From Comamonas sp. JUb58 (GTDB taxonomy: Bacteria; Pseudomonadota; Gammaproteobacteria; Burkholderiales; Burkholderiaceae_C): a stretch of DNA of 64,000 nucleotides. The DNA is taken from NCBI RefSeq assembly GCF_004364775.1, contig NZ_SOAL01000003.1, positions 186,001 through 250,000 on the forward strand. Direction: 5' to 3'. The stretch's first letter is position 1, and the number at the start of each line of letters is the position of its first letter. This document shows positions 8,427-16,792 of this stretch, piece after piece. The translations under genes were made by a program, and so were the position numbers. Below the pieces are notes generated by a model. The model did no database searches and was not told where the DNA came from. It saw only the letters and a list, made by a program, of their open reading frames with translations.

Positions 8427-9959
8427 ATGACGCAATCCACCCAACGTTTGAACGATATCCTGAAGGCGCTTGCGCTCGATCTGAAGCCGCTGGCAGGCCA
8501 GGACATCACCAGCCGCTCGCCCGCCGACGGCGGCACCCTGGCCGTGTTGAAGGCCCACAGCGCGCAGCAGGCGCAAGACGCCATTGCCGCCGCCCACCAG
8601 GCCTATCTGCAGTGGCGCACCGTGCCCGCACCGGTGCGTGGCGAACTGGTGCGCCGCTTTGGCCAAACCCTGCGCCAGCACAAGGCCGCGCTGGGCGCGC
8701 TGGTGTCGATCGAAGCGGGCAAGATCACCTCCGAAGGCCTGGGCGAAGTCCAGGAAATGATCGATATCTGCGACTTTGCCGTTGGCCTGTCGCGCCAGCT
8801 CCATGGCCTGACGATTGCCAGCGAGCGCCCCGGCCACCGCATGATGGAAACCTGGCACCCGATGGGTGTGGTGGGCATCATCTCGGCCTTCAACTTCCCG
8901 GTGGCCGTCTGGTGCTGGAACAGCGCGCTGGCACTGGTCTGCGGCGACTCGGTGGTCTGGAAGCCTTCCGAGAAGACCCCGCTGACCGCCGTGGCCTGCC
9001 AGCACCTGCTGGAGCAGACCATTGCCGCCTTCAACCAGGAGCAGCCTGGTGCCGTGCCGGCCGGCCTGGCCCAGCTGCTGATTGGCGCCCGCGAAGTGGG
9101 CGAAGTGCTGGTGGACAGCCCACTGGTGCCCGTGGTCAGCGCCACCGGTTCAACCCGCATGGGCCGCCAGGTCGGCGTCAAGGTGGCCGAGCGCTTTGGC
9201 CGTTCCATCCTGGAGCTGGGTGGCAACAACGCGATGATCGTCACGCCATCGGCTGACCTGGAGCTGGCCGCCCGCGCCATCACCTTTGCCGCCGTGGGTA
9301 CGGCTGGCCAGCGTTGCACCACCTTGCGCCGCCTGATCGTGCACAAATCGGTGGCCGACCAGCTGGTGGCTCGCCTGGAAAAGATCTACGGCAGCGTCAC
9401 CGTGGGTGACCCGCTGACCGACGGCACCCTCGTGGGTCCGCTGATCGACAAGGCCTCGTTCGACGGCATGCAGGCCGCGCTGGCCCAGGCCAAGGAAGAG
9501 GGCGGCACCGTCATCGGCGGCCAGCGTGAGCGCGAAGACCTGGGCCAGGACGCCTACTATGTGCGCCCCGCGCTGGTGAAGATGCCTGCGCAGACCAAGG
9601 TGATGGAACACGAAACCTTTGCGCCCATCCTCTACATCGTCACCTACGAAGGCAGCGCTGAGGACGCGATTGCGGTGCAGAACGCCGTGCCGCAAGGCCT
9701 GTCGTCTGCCATCTTCACCAGCGACCTGCGCGATGCAGAGCGCTTCATGTCGCCGGCCGGCAGCGACTGCGGCATTGCCAACGTGAATATCGGCACCTCG
9801 GGTGCGGAAATCGGTGGCGCCTTCGGCGGCGAGAAGGAAACCGGCGGTGGCCGCGAATCCGGCTCGGACGCCTGGAAGGGCTATATGCGCCGTGCCACCA
9901 ACACCATCAACTACAGTGGCGCGCTGCCACTGGCGCAAGGCGTACGCTTTGACGTGTGA
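8427..9959 (+). CDS. amaB: L-2-aminoadipate-6-semialdehyde dehydrogenase-like ALDH (ALDH7 type)
   Basis: NAD(P)-dependent aldehyde dehydrogenase of the antiquitin (ALDH7) group, which oxidises 2-aminoadipate semialdehyde (in equilibrium with piperideine-6-carboxylate) in lysine/pipecolate breakdown. The protein has 510 residues. The fold markers are GVVGIISAFNFPVAVW, VVWKPSEKTPLTA, catalytic Glu263 in ILELGGNNAM, and catalytic Cys297 in the ALDH7-like AGQRCTTLRRLIVHKS. The ATG at 8427 is preceded by AATAGGAAAGACGAG. It diverges from a LysR regulator. The substrate is assigned from subgroup features; no other lysine-catabolic genes lie nearby, so the pathway role is less certain than the fold. 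Confidence 0.85.
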   Translation: MTQSTQRLNDILKALALDLKPLAGQDITSRSPADGGTLAVLKAHSAQQAQDAIAAAHQAYLQWRTVPAPVRGELVRRFGQTLRQHKAALGALVSIEAGKITSEGLGEVQEMIDICDFAVGLSRQLHGLTIASERPGHRMMETWHPMGVVGIISAFNFPVAVWCWNSALALVCGDSVVWKPSEKTPLTAVACQHLLEQTIAAFNQEQPGAVPAGLAQLLIGAREVGEVLVDSPLVPVVSATGSTRMGRQVGVKVAERFGRSILELGGNNAMIVTPSADLELAARAITFAAVGTAGQRCTTLRRLIVHKSVADQLVARLEKIYGSVTVGDPLTDGTLVGPLIDKASFDGMQAALAQAKEEGGTVIGGQREREDLGQDAYYVRPALVKMPAQTKVMEHETFAPILYIVTYEGSAEDAIAVQNAVPQGLSSAIFTSDLRDAERFMSPAGSDCGIANVNIGTSGAEIGGAFGGEKETGGGRESGSDAWKGYMRRATNTINYSGALPLAQGVRFDV

Positions 9960-10320
9960 TGAGCGGGCAGCCGCAGGCTGGCGCCGTGGGCATGCTGCCC
10001 ACTGCCCGGGCTTGCAGGGCTCCCAACCGGGGCGGCCGCTGCGCCGCCGGGTATGTGCTGCCAGCGCAGGCCACTGATATGCCTGTGCCCTGTGCGGCCT
10101 CCCACCCAGACAGGGGCTTGGTGCTCCTGTCTCCCACTACGCCAGCATCCGCCAAGGGCTGGCCTGCCACCGTTGCAGGCCGGCCCTTGTTGCATCCGAT
10201 GCTGCCGTTTTTTGTGGCGCTGCGCAGCCATTTGCTGCGCTGGCGCAATGTGTAGCCAGGCCAGATGCGGTCCAATCCCCCGCTTTTGGCGCATCGATGA
10301 CAAGACAAAGGAGACAAGAC
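9960..10320 (+). other. 361-bp gap containing a strong hairpin
   Basis: No convincing gene. The main element is a near-perfect 15-bp stem (CAAGGGCTGGCCTGC at 10153-10167, GCAGGCCGGCCCTTG at 10175-10189, one G-T pair, 7-nt loop). It is followed by TTGTTGCATCC rather than a solid T-run, so it is a weak terminator or mRNA-end structure for the upstream dehydrogenase. The last 15 bp hold the AAAGGAG ribosome-binding site of the next gene. Confidence 0.6.
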
Positions 10321-12012
10321 ATGGCAGACAAGCAACAAGCACGCACCGGTGGCCAGCTGGTGGTGGACCAGCTGCTGATCCACGGCGTGCAGCAGATTTT
10401 CACGGTGCCGGGCGAGAGCTTTCTGGCCGTCCTCGATGCGCTCTATGACGCGCCTATCGAAACGACGATCTGCCGCCAGGAGGGCGGCGCCGCGATGATG
10501 GCCGAAGCCCAGGGCAAGCTCACCGGCCAGCCCGGGATCTGCATGGTCACCCGAGGGCCTGGTGCGACCAATGCCTCGGCCGGCTTGCATATCGCGATGC
10601 AGGACTCGACCCCGATGATCCTCTTCGTCGGCCAGATCGAGCGCTCGGCGCGTGGCCGCGAAGCCTTCCAGGAGCTGGACTACCGCGCCGTGTTTGGCAG
10701 CATGGTCAAGTGGGCGACCGAGATCGATGATGCAGCGCGCATTCCCGAGACCATTGCCCGCGCCTTTGCGGTGGCCACCAGCGGCCGCCCCGGCCCGGTG
10801 GTAATTGCGCTGCCCGAAGACATGCTGCGCGATGCCGTCAGCGTGCCCGATGCCCGCCGCTACCAGCCCGCGCCCGCGCACGCCGCCGATGCCGATGTGG
10901 CTGCCGTGGTGGCCCAGCTGGCCGCTGCGCAAAATCCCATCATCATTGCCGGCGGCTCGCGTTGGAGTGCGCAGGCCCATGCGGATATCGCCGCCTTTGC
11001 CGCCGCCCATGCGGTGCCGGTGGCCTGCTCCTTCCGCCGCCAGATGGTCTTCCCCGCCCACCACGCCAACTATGCCGGCGATGTGGGTCTGGGCGTCAAT
11101 CCCAAGCTGATCGAGCGCGTCAAGAAGGCCGATCTGGTGCTGCTGCTCGGCGGGCGCATGTCCGAGGTGCCATCGCAGGGCTACAGCCTGCTGGGTATTC
11201 CGGCCAGCAGCGGCCAGCGGCTCATCCATGTGCACCCGGATCCGGACGAGCTGGGCCGGGTCTACCAGGCCGACCAGGCGATTGTGGCGGCGCCCGACTC
11301 CTTCTGTGCGGCCCTGGCCCGCCAGCCTGCCGCCGCGCCACGCGCCGAGCGCCAGGCGCTGGTGCAGCAGGCCCATGCCGACTACCTGGCCTGGAGCAAC
11401 CCCGCCCCGATCCAGGTGCCTGGCGCACTGCAGATGGGCCAGCTGATGGCCCATGTGCGCGAGGTGTTGCCGGCCGATACGGTCTGGTGCAATGGCGCTG
11501 GCAACTTTGCCACCTGGGTGCACCGCTTCTGGCCGTTCACGCACTATGGCAGCCAGCTAGCTCCCACCAGCGGCAGCATGGGCTATGGTCTGCCGGCCGC
11601 CGTGGGCGCCAAGCGCCTGGACAAGCAGCGCAGCGTCGTCTGCATTGCCGGCGATGGCGACTTTCTGATGCATGGCCAGGAGTTTGCGACCGCCGTGCAG
11701 TACCAGCTGCCCGTCATCGTGCTGCTGATCGACAACGGCATGTACGGCACCATCCGCATGCACCAGGAGCGCGACTACCCCAACCGGGTCAGCGCCACCG
11801 AGCTGCGCAACCCCGACTTTGTGGCCTACGCCAAAGCCTTTGGCGGCAATGCGGCCCTGGTCGAGAAGACCGAAGACTTTGGGCCTGCGCTGGCTGCCAT
11901 GCGCAGCTGGGCGGAACAGCACCAGCTGCCGGTGATCCTGCACTGCAAGCTCGATCCGCAGGCGATCACGCCGGCGCGCAGCCTGGACCAGATCCGAGGC
12001 ACCGGCGTTTAA
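10321..12012 (+). CDS. Thiamine-diphosphate-dependent enzyme (acetolactate-synthase-like)
   Basis: Member of the IlvB/POX superfamily, 563 residues. The N-terminal PYR domain contains catalytic Glu54 (CRQEGGAAMMAEA) and CMVTRGPGATNASAGLH. The central domain follows (about 190-330), and the C-terminal PP domain has the ThDP motif IAGDGDF with Asp445 and LLIDNGMYGTIRMHQERDY. The ATG at 10321 is chosen because AAGGAG lies seven bases upstream; an earlier in-frame ATG at 10297 has no such site. No small regulatory subunit is adjacent, so biosynthetic acetolactate synthase is unlikely. The substrate is probably another 2-oxo acid and cannot be named from sequence. Confidence 0.88.
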   Translation: MADKQQARTGGQLVVDQLLIHGVQQIFTVPGESFLAVLDALYDAPIETTICRQEGGAAMMAEAQGKLTGQPGICMVTRGPGATNASAGLHIAMQDSTPMILFVGQIERSARGREAFQELDYRAVFGSMVKWATEIDDAARIPETIARAFAVATSGRPGPVVIALPEDMLRDAVSVPDARRYQPAPAHAADADVAAVVAQLAAAQNPIIIAGGSRWSAQAHADIAAFAAAHAVPVACSFRRQMVFPAHHANYAGDVGLGVNPKLIERVKKADLVLLLGGRMSEVPSQGYSLLGIPASSGQRLIHVHPDPDELGRVYQADQAIVAAPDSFCAALARQPAAAPRAERQALVQQAHADYLAWSNPAPIQVPGALQMGQLMAHVREVLPADTVWCNGAGNFATWVHRFWPFTHYGSQLAPTSGSMGYGLPAAVGAKRLDKQRSVVCIAGDGDFLMHGQEFATAVQYQLPVIVLLIDNGMYGTIRMHQERDYPNRVSATELRNPDFVAYAKAFGGNAALVEKTEDFGPALAAMRSWAEQHQLPVILHCKLDPQAITPARSLDQIRGTGV

Positions 12013-12031
12013 TCAGCGGCTGAAGGCACAA

Positions 12032-12065
12032 AAAAAGGCACCGAGCAAAAACTCGGTGCCTTTTT
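12032..12065. terminator. Bidirectional intrinsic terminator
   Basis: AAAAAGGCACCGAG, loop CAAAAA, CTCGGTGCCTTTTT: a 14-bp perfect stem including A/T tracts on both sides. It stands between the convergent ThDP-enzyme and PhoH-family genes and can stop both. Confidence 0.93.
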
Positions 12066-12127
12066 GTTAGGCTTTTGGCCCGGGCGTTGGGGGAGACTGT
12101 GCAGCCCCCGTCGCAACCTAACGCTGC

Positions 12128-13906
12128 TTACAGCACATCGCTGGCAAAGTCGGCCAGGCGCGAGCGCTCACCGCGTGCCAAGGTGATGTGGCCGCTGTGT
12201 GGCCAGCCCTTGAAGCGGTCCACCACATAGGTGAGACCCGAGGAGCCTTCGGTCAGGTAGGGCGTGTCGATCTGGGCCAGGTTGCCCATGCAGATGATCT
12301 TGGTGCCGGGGCCGGCACGGGTGATCAGGGTCTTCATCTGCTTGGGCGTCAGGTTCTGCGCCTCGTCGATGATCACGTACTTGTTCAGGAAGGTGCGACC
12401 GCGCATGAAGTTCATGCTCTTGATCTTGATGCGGCTGCGGATCAGGTCATTGGTGGCAGAGCGCCCCCATTCGCCGGGATTGCCGCCGTCGCCCTTGGCC
12501 AGGAACTCCAGGTTGTCGTCCAGCGCGCCCATCCAGGGGCCCATCTTCTCTTCTTCGGTGCCTGGCAGAAAGCCGATGTCCTCGCCCACGCTGACGGTGG
12601 CGCGGGTCATGATGATCTCGGTGTAGCGGCGCTCGTCCAGCACCTGGTTCAGACCGGCGGCCAAGGCCATCAAGGTCTTGCCGGTGCCAGCGGTACCTGC
12701 CAGCGTGACAAAGTCCACATCCGGGTCCATCAGCAGGTTCATCGCGAAGTTCTGCTCACGGTTGCGCGTGGTCACGCCCCACACATTGTTCTTCTGGTGG
12801 CCGTAGTCCTTCAAGGTCTCCAGCACGGCGGTCTTGTCGCGGATCTCGATCACGCGGGCAAACAGGCTGTTTTCGCCAGGGGCTTCGTAGTAGACGAACT
12901 GGTTGATGTGCAGCTGCTGGGTGATGGCGCCGCTGATGCGGTAGCAGGTGGAGGCGCCCGATTGCCAGCTCTCGACCTTCTTGCCGACCTTGGCCCAGAA
13001 ATCCAGCGGCAGCTGCAGCATGCCGGTGTAGAGCAGGTCGCCGTCTTCCAAGGTCTTGTCGTTCTGGTAGTCCTCTGCCTCCAGGCCCAGCGCACGCGCC
13101 TTGACGCGCATGTTGATGTCCTTGGAGACCAGCACCACAGGGCGGTCCGGGTGGCGCTGGCGCAGGGCCTCGACCACACCCAGAATCTGGTTGTCGGCCT
13201 TGCCCTGGGGCAGGCTCTCGGGCAGCTGGTAGTGCAGCGGCTCGGTCTGGAAGAACAGGCAGCCGCTGGCGCCCTTCTGGCCGGTGGCATCCAGGCGAAT
13301 GCCCTGGGCCAGATGGGCCTCCTGGCTGGCGACCAGCGCATCAAGCGTGCGGCTGGCCTGGCGGCCGTTGCGGGCCACTTCGGTCATGCCCTTCTTGTGG
13401 CCGTCGAGCTCTTCGAGCACGATCATCGGCAGGTAGATGTCGTGCTCTTCAAAGCGGAACAGGCTGCTGGGGTCGTGCAGCAGCACATTGGTGTCCAGCA
13501 CAAAGAGCTTGGCCTTGTCGCTGCGCGGCTTGGCGGCCTTGGCAGGCTTGCTGGCCAGCACCGGGCTGGCTTCGGCCACGGCAGGGCTTCGCGCTGGTTG
13601 CGCAGGCTTAGCGGCTGCTGGCGCCTTGGCGCTTGCGGCCACAGGCGCAGGGGCTTGCACCGGGGTAGGGGCGGCCGCCACTTTCTTGCTGCGGCTGCTG
13701 GCCTTGGGCGCAGCAGCGGCTGTTGCACGGCGCGGCGCAGGGCTTGCAGCCACGGCGACAGGCGCGGTGTCCAGGTCTAAAACATCATCGTCTTGTTCAT
13801 CGCGCGCAGTGGTGGCGGATGCACGGGATTTGGCGTTGGTCTTGGCGGAAAAGTCACCAGCGGAAAGCTGGCTGCCACGGCGGGTAGGTGCGGGAGGCAA
13901 GGGCAT
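12128..13906 (-). CDS. PIN-domain/PhoH-family ATPase
   Basis: Fusion of an N-terminal PIN nuclease-like domain and a C-terminal PhoH ATPase, 592 residues, the YlaK/PhoH2-type arrangement proposed in other bacteria to act on RNA. Residues 1-130 are a low-complexity Ala/Pro/Lys region. The PIN domain starts at KLFVLDTNVLLHD (Asp138) and includes LPMIVLEELDGHKKG. The PhoH domain has Walker A AGTAGTGKT (Lys410) and Walker B-type KYVIIDEAQNLTPKQMKTL. The start ATG (complement 13904-13906) has no strong ribosome-binding site. Only the N-terminal extension is unusual. Function inferred from family. Confidence 0.9.
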   Translation of the reverse strand: MPLPPAPTRRGSQLSAGDFSAKTNAKSRASATTARDEQDDDVLDLDTAPVAVAASPAPRRATAAAAPKASSRSKKVAAAPTPVQAPAPVAASAKAPAAAKPAQPARSPAVAEASPVLASKPAKAAKPRSDKAKLFVLDTNVLLHDPSSLFRFEEHDIYLPMIVLEELDGHKKGMTEVARNGRQASRTLDALVASQEAHLAQGIRLDATGQKGASGCLFFQTEPLHYQLPESLPQGKADNQILGVVEALRQRHPDRPVVLVSKDINMRVKARALGLEAEDYQNDKTLEDGDLLYTGMLQLPLDFWAKVGKKVESWQSGASTCYRISGAITQQLHINQFVYYEAPGENSLFARVIEIRDKTAVLETLKDYGHQKNNVWGVTTRNREQNFAMNLLMDPDVDFVTLAGTAGTGKTLMALAAGLNQVLDERRYTEIIMTRATVSVGEDIGFLPGTEEEKMGPWMGALDDNLEFLAKGDGGNPGEWGRSATNDLIRSRIKIKSMNFMRGRTFLNKYVIIDEAQNLTPKQMKTLITRAGPGTKIICMGNLAQIDTPYLTEGSSGLTYVVDRFKGWPHSGHITLARGERSRLADFASDVL

Positions 13907-13978
13907 GGAGCTCGGGGCCTTTATCTAAACACTCGCCAAATGGGCGAACTCACTCCAGACGCCTGCCATCCCTGATGC

Positions 13979-14013
13979 AAAAAAGGCCATCTCGCAAGCA
14001 AGACAGCCTTTTT
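13979..14013 (-). terminator. Terminator-like hairpin upstream of the PhoH gene
   Basis: AAAAAAGGC (13979-13987) and GCCTTTTT (14006-14013) form an 8-bp stem with A/T tracts on both sides. It could end the bcp transcript before the PhoH-family gene, which begins about 70 bp further on the same strand. Confidence 0.55.
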
Positions 14014-14141
14014 CATGGGGAATGACAGAACAATCCGGACTCACATACATATGGAGCCCATTATGCACATTCTGGGCGCCCCGAAACCAGCAATCTCAGT
14101 CATGGATCGCCGTGTCGGCCCAGAAAGACGGAAACAGCAAC

Positions 14142-14166
14142 GGCGCGCATCCGCAGATGGCGCGCC
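14142..14166 (-). terminator. Hairpin shortly after bcp
   Basis: Minus-strand GGCGCGCCATC / GATGCGCGCC with a 4-nt loop and one bulge, about 30-55 bp past the bcp stop. It is followed by GTTGCTGTTTCC rather than a clean U-tract. Probable 3'-end structure of bcp. The 291-bp gap between bcp and the PhoH gene (13907-14197) otherwise shows no convincing gene. Confidence 0.45.
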
Positions 14167-14197
14167 GCCGCACAGTTGCTGCCTGGCGCAGCTGTGT

Positions 14198-14686
14198 TTA
14201 GGCAGCCTTCTTTTGCGCAGCCTTCATCGACTTGACGGCCTTGAGCACTTCTTCGACGTGGCCCAGCACCTTCAGGCCGCGCCATTCTTGCACCAAGATG
14301 CCATCAGGGCCGACCAGGAAGGTCGAGCGCTCGATGCCCTTGACCTTCTTGCCGTACATGATCTTGTTCTTGACGACGCCGAACATGTGGCACAGCTTTT
14401 CTTCGGTATCAGCGATCAGCTCGAAGGGAAGTTCGAGCTTTTCCTTGAAGTCGTCGTGCGACTTCATGTTGTCGCGCGACACGCCGAAGACGGCTGCACC
14501 GGCCTTGACGAAATCCGCGTACTTGTCGCGGAATTGCATGGCTTCGGTGGTACAACCGGGGGTGTTATCCTTGGGGTAGAAGTACAGCACCAGAATTTGC
14601 CCCTGATGCGACGAATTGGAGACCTTCAGGCCTCCCGTCGCTTGTGCATCAAATTCTGGCAAGGGTTTGTTGACAACAACAGCCAT
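14198..14686 (-). CDS. bcp: Thioredoxin-dependent peroxiredoxin (Bcp/PrxQ type)
   Basis: Reduces hydrogen peroxide and organic peroxides in the cytoplasm. The 162-residue protein has the thioredoxin fold with peroxidatic Cys45 in YPKDNTPGCTTEAMQFRD. The second Cys found five residues later in E. coli Bcp (Cys50) is a Met here; the other visible Cys is Cys99 in EEKLCHMFGV. The resolving step must therefore use another Cys or an external thiol. The start is the ATG at complement 14684-14686, with a CCGGAG-type site upstream, and a good promoter lies about 95 bp upstream. The first 14 residues (MAVVVNKPLPEFDA) fit the family. Confidence 0.95.
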   Translation of the reverse strand: MAVVVNKPLPEFDAQATGGLKVSNSSHQGQILVLYFYPKDNTPGCTTEAMQFRDKYADFVKAGAAVFGVSRDNMKSHDDFKEKLELPFELIADTEEKLCHMFGVVKNKIMYGKKVKGIERSTFLVGPDGILVQEWRGLKVLGHVEEVLKAVKSMKAAQKKAA

Positions 14687-14778
14687 AGCTCTCTATTTTC
14701 TCCGGAGTAATCGCAAAAAGGCCGCAGGAATCAAAGTATTCATCTAGTTGTTATTCAGGCCCGCGGCCGCAAGAGAGT

Positions 14779-14807
14779 ATTTTAACCCGAATCGAAATAT
14801 TTATCGA
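14779..14807 (-). promoter_or_regulatory. Sigma-70-like promoter of bcp
   Basis: Minus-strand TCGATA (complement 14802-14807), 17-bp spacer, TAAAAT (complement 14779-14784). The -10 matches 5 of 6 and the -35 4 of 6 consensus bases. It lies in an AT-rich patch between the Mth938-like gene and bcp. Confidence 0.6.
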
Positions 14808-14840
14808 GCCCCGCTGATAAACACAGGCTATCGATTGTGG

Positions 14841-15221
14841 TTATAGCGCAGGAGCTTCTACCAGGGCGGCCAGTAACACCTTGCGTCCTTCACCCGCCAA
14901 TACGTTGTAGGTACGGCATGCAGCGGGTGTATCCATGGTCTCGAAGCCGATACGTTTTGCAATCAGCGGAGCCAGCCAGGTCGGCGAAGGAAAACGTAAC
15001 CGATTGCCACTGCCGAAAATGATCGTTTCCACATCGGCCTCGGCCAGTTGGGCGAAAAGGGCGGGTCCCAGGTCTTCGAAGCGGGCGCAATCCCAGGGCT
15101 GCAGGCTGCCGTTGGAGCTGACCACCAGGCTGTGCGAGTAGGTCTGCTTGTCCACCGCCAGCCAGCCCGGGCCATAGCCTGTGATGGTCAAGGTGTCGGA
15201 TTTATCGGGCTGGAACTTCAT
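14841..15221 (-). CDS. Mth938-like domain protein (DUF498/NDUFAF3-related)
   Basis: Small soluble protein, 126 residues, of the Mth938/NDUFAF3-like fold. Bacterial members are uncharacterised; mitochondrial relatives help assemble respiratory complex I. Typical strings are SHSLVVSSNGSLQPWD, ETIIFGSGNRLRFPSP, and RIGFETMDTPAACRTYNVLAGEGRKVLLAAL at the C-terminus. The ATG at complement 15219-15221 (MKFQPDKSDTLTITGYG) is chosen over an upstream in-frame start, because the extra 19 residues are Pro/Ala-rich and not conserved-looking. It is divergent from alaA and 154 bp upstream of bcp. Confidence 0.88.
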   Translation of the reverse strand: MKFQPDKSDTLTITGYGPGWLAVDKQTYSHSLVVSSNGSLQPWDCARFEDLGPALFAQLAEADVETIIFGSGNRLRFPSPTWLAPLIAKRIGFETMDTPAACRTYNVLAGEGRKVLLAALVEAPAL

Positions 15222-15417
15222 GGCGCGGACTTTCGGCAAACGGGGCAAAGACAGGGCAGGGCCCGGTGCCACAGGCACAGGGAGCCACTACAGAGCGATC
15301 AACGCAAGGATCTGTGGTCAAATTATAGTTTTCACCTAGTTGGGTTGTGGGTTCGAGGTATTGGCGTGGTCGCCAGCCGGCTGCAATCCCGTGTTTTCAG
15401 AGGTAGTGGTTTCTGTC

Positions 15418-16713
15418 ATGAAGACGATTCAAAAATCCGCCAAGCTGGCCAATGTGTGTTACGACATTCGAGGGCCGATCATGGACGCGGCGAAGCGGAT
15501 GGAGGACGAAGGACAGAAGATCACCAAGCTCAACATCGGCAACCTGGCGGTGTTTGGCTTCGATGCCCCTGAAGAGGTGCAGCAGGACATGATCCGCAAC
15601 CTGCCCAACTCGGCAGGCTACTCCGACAGCAAGGGCATCTTTGCCGCGCGCAAGGCGGTGATGCACGAAACCCAGCGCCTGGGCATTAAGGGTGTGGGTC
15701 TGGACGATATCTACCTGGGCAATGGAGCCTCCGAGCTGATCAGCCTGGCCACCAATGCGCTGCTCGACACCGGCGACGAAATGCTGCTGCCGGCCCCCGA
15801 TTACCCGCTGTGGACGGCAGCCACCAGCCTGTCGGGCGGCACGCCGGTGCACTATATGTGCGACGAAGAAAACGGCTGGATGCCCAACCTGGCCGATATC
15901 CGCGCCAAGATCACGCCCCGCACCAAGGGCATCGTCGTCATCAACCCCAACAACCCCACCGGCGCGCTGTATTCCGACGCACTGTTGCGCGACATCGTGC
16001 AGATCGCGCGTGAGCATGGCCTGGTCATCTTTGCCGATGAGGTCTATGACAAGGTGCTGTACGAAGATGCCAAGCACACGCCAATGGCCTTGTTGTCGCA
16101 GGATGTGCTGACCATCACCTTCAATTCGCTCTCCAAGGCCTACCGCAGCTGCGGCTACCGCGCCGGCTGGATGGTGATTTCCGGCGACAAGACCGGCGCT
16201 GCCGACTATATCGAGGGCCTGAACATGCTCTCGAACATGCGCCTCTGCGCCAATGTGCCCGGCCAATGGGCCGTGCAGACCGCGCTGGGCGGTCACCAGA
16301 GCATTGACGAGCTGGTGCAAGAAGGCGGCCGCCTGCGCAAGCAGCGCGACCTGGCCTGGGAGCTGATCAACGCCATCCCCGGCGTCAGCTGCGTCAAGCC
16401 GCAAGGCGCGCTCTACATGTTCCCCAAGCTCGACCCTGCGATCTACCCGATCGAGGACGACCAGGAATTCTTCCTGCAGGTGCTCAAGGAGACCCGCGTG
16501 ATGCTGGTCCAGGGCACCGGCTTCAACTGGCCACGGCCTGACCACTTCCGCATTGTGTTCCTGCCCCATGAGGCGGACCTGCGCGAAGCGATCAACCGCC
16601 TGGCCGCCTTCCTGGCCAAGTACCGCCTTCGCCACGGAACCGAGCAGCTTGCGCAGGCCCATAAGGCCGATATCAAGCTGGTCAAGACCAAGGCAGAAAA
16701 ATCCGCTGCCTGA
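15418..16713 (+). CDS. alaA: Alanine-synthesising aminotransferase AlaA
   Basis: Class I/II pyridoxal-phosphate aminotransferase making alanine from pyruvate and glutamate. It has 431 residues. The beginning (KSAKLANVCYDIRGPIMDAA) closely follows remembered E. coli AlaA. Motifs: DEMLLPAPDYPLWTAATSL, GIVVINPNNPTGALYS, FADEVYDKVLYEDA, PLP Lys240 in NSLSKAYRSCGYRAGW, and FNWPRPDHFRIVFLP. The ATG at 15418 has AGAGGTAG upstream; an earlier in-frame start adds 26 non-conserved residues. The C-terminus is about 25 residues longer than E. coli AlaA and Lys/Ala-rich. It is 79 bp before hom, and this alaA-hom linkage suggests joint amino-acid supply. Confidence 0.95.
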   Translation: MKTIQKSAKLANVCYDIRGPIMDAAKRMEDEGQKITKLNIGNLAVFGFDAPEEVQQDMIRNLPNSAGYSDSKGIFAARKAVMHETQRLGIKGVGLDDIYLGNGASELISLATNALLDTGDEMLLPAPDYPLWTAATSLSGGTPVHYMCDEENGWMPNLADIRAKITPRTKGIVVINPNNPTGALYSDALLRDIVQIAREHGLVIFADEVYDKVLYEDAKHTPMALLSQDVLTITFNSLSKAYRSCGYRAGWMVISGDKTGAADYIEGLNMLSNMRLCANVPGQWAVQTALGGHQSIDELVQEGGRLRKQRDLAWELINAIPGVSCVKPQGALYMFPKLDPAIYPIEDDQEFFLQVLKETRVMLVQGTGFNWPRPDHFRIVFLPHEADLREAINRLAAFLAKYRLRHGTEQLAQAHKADIKLVKTKAEKSAA

Positions 16714-16792
16714 GTCGCCGCTTTTCCTATCTGACAACGACAGGCGTCCAGCAGGGCGCCTTGTTGGTTATTCAACGTATCCAAGAGACTTT

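Noticed and set aside
9911..10342. 143-codon minus-strand frame in the gap after the ALDH7 gene
   Set aside because: Cys/Gly/Pro/Arg-rich translation without domain features; overlaps the 3' end of the dehydrogenase and the start of the ThDP gene.
14051..14197. Short plus-strand frame with a DRRVGPERRKQQRR string before bcp
   Set aside because: The frame runs on into bcp antisense sequence, has no ribosome-binding site, and the Arg-rich string is common in GC-rich non-coding DNA.
15340..15417. GGGTTCGAGG string resembling a tRNA T-arm upstream of alaA
   Set aside because: No matching acceptor, D- or anticodon arms can be drawn around it.
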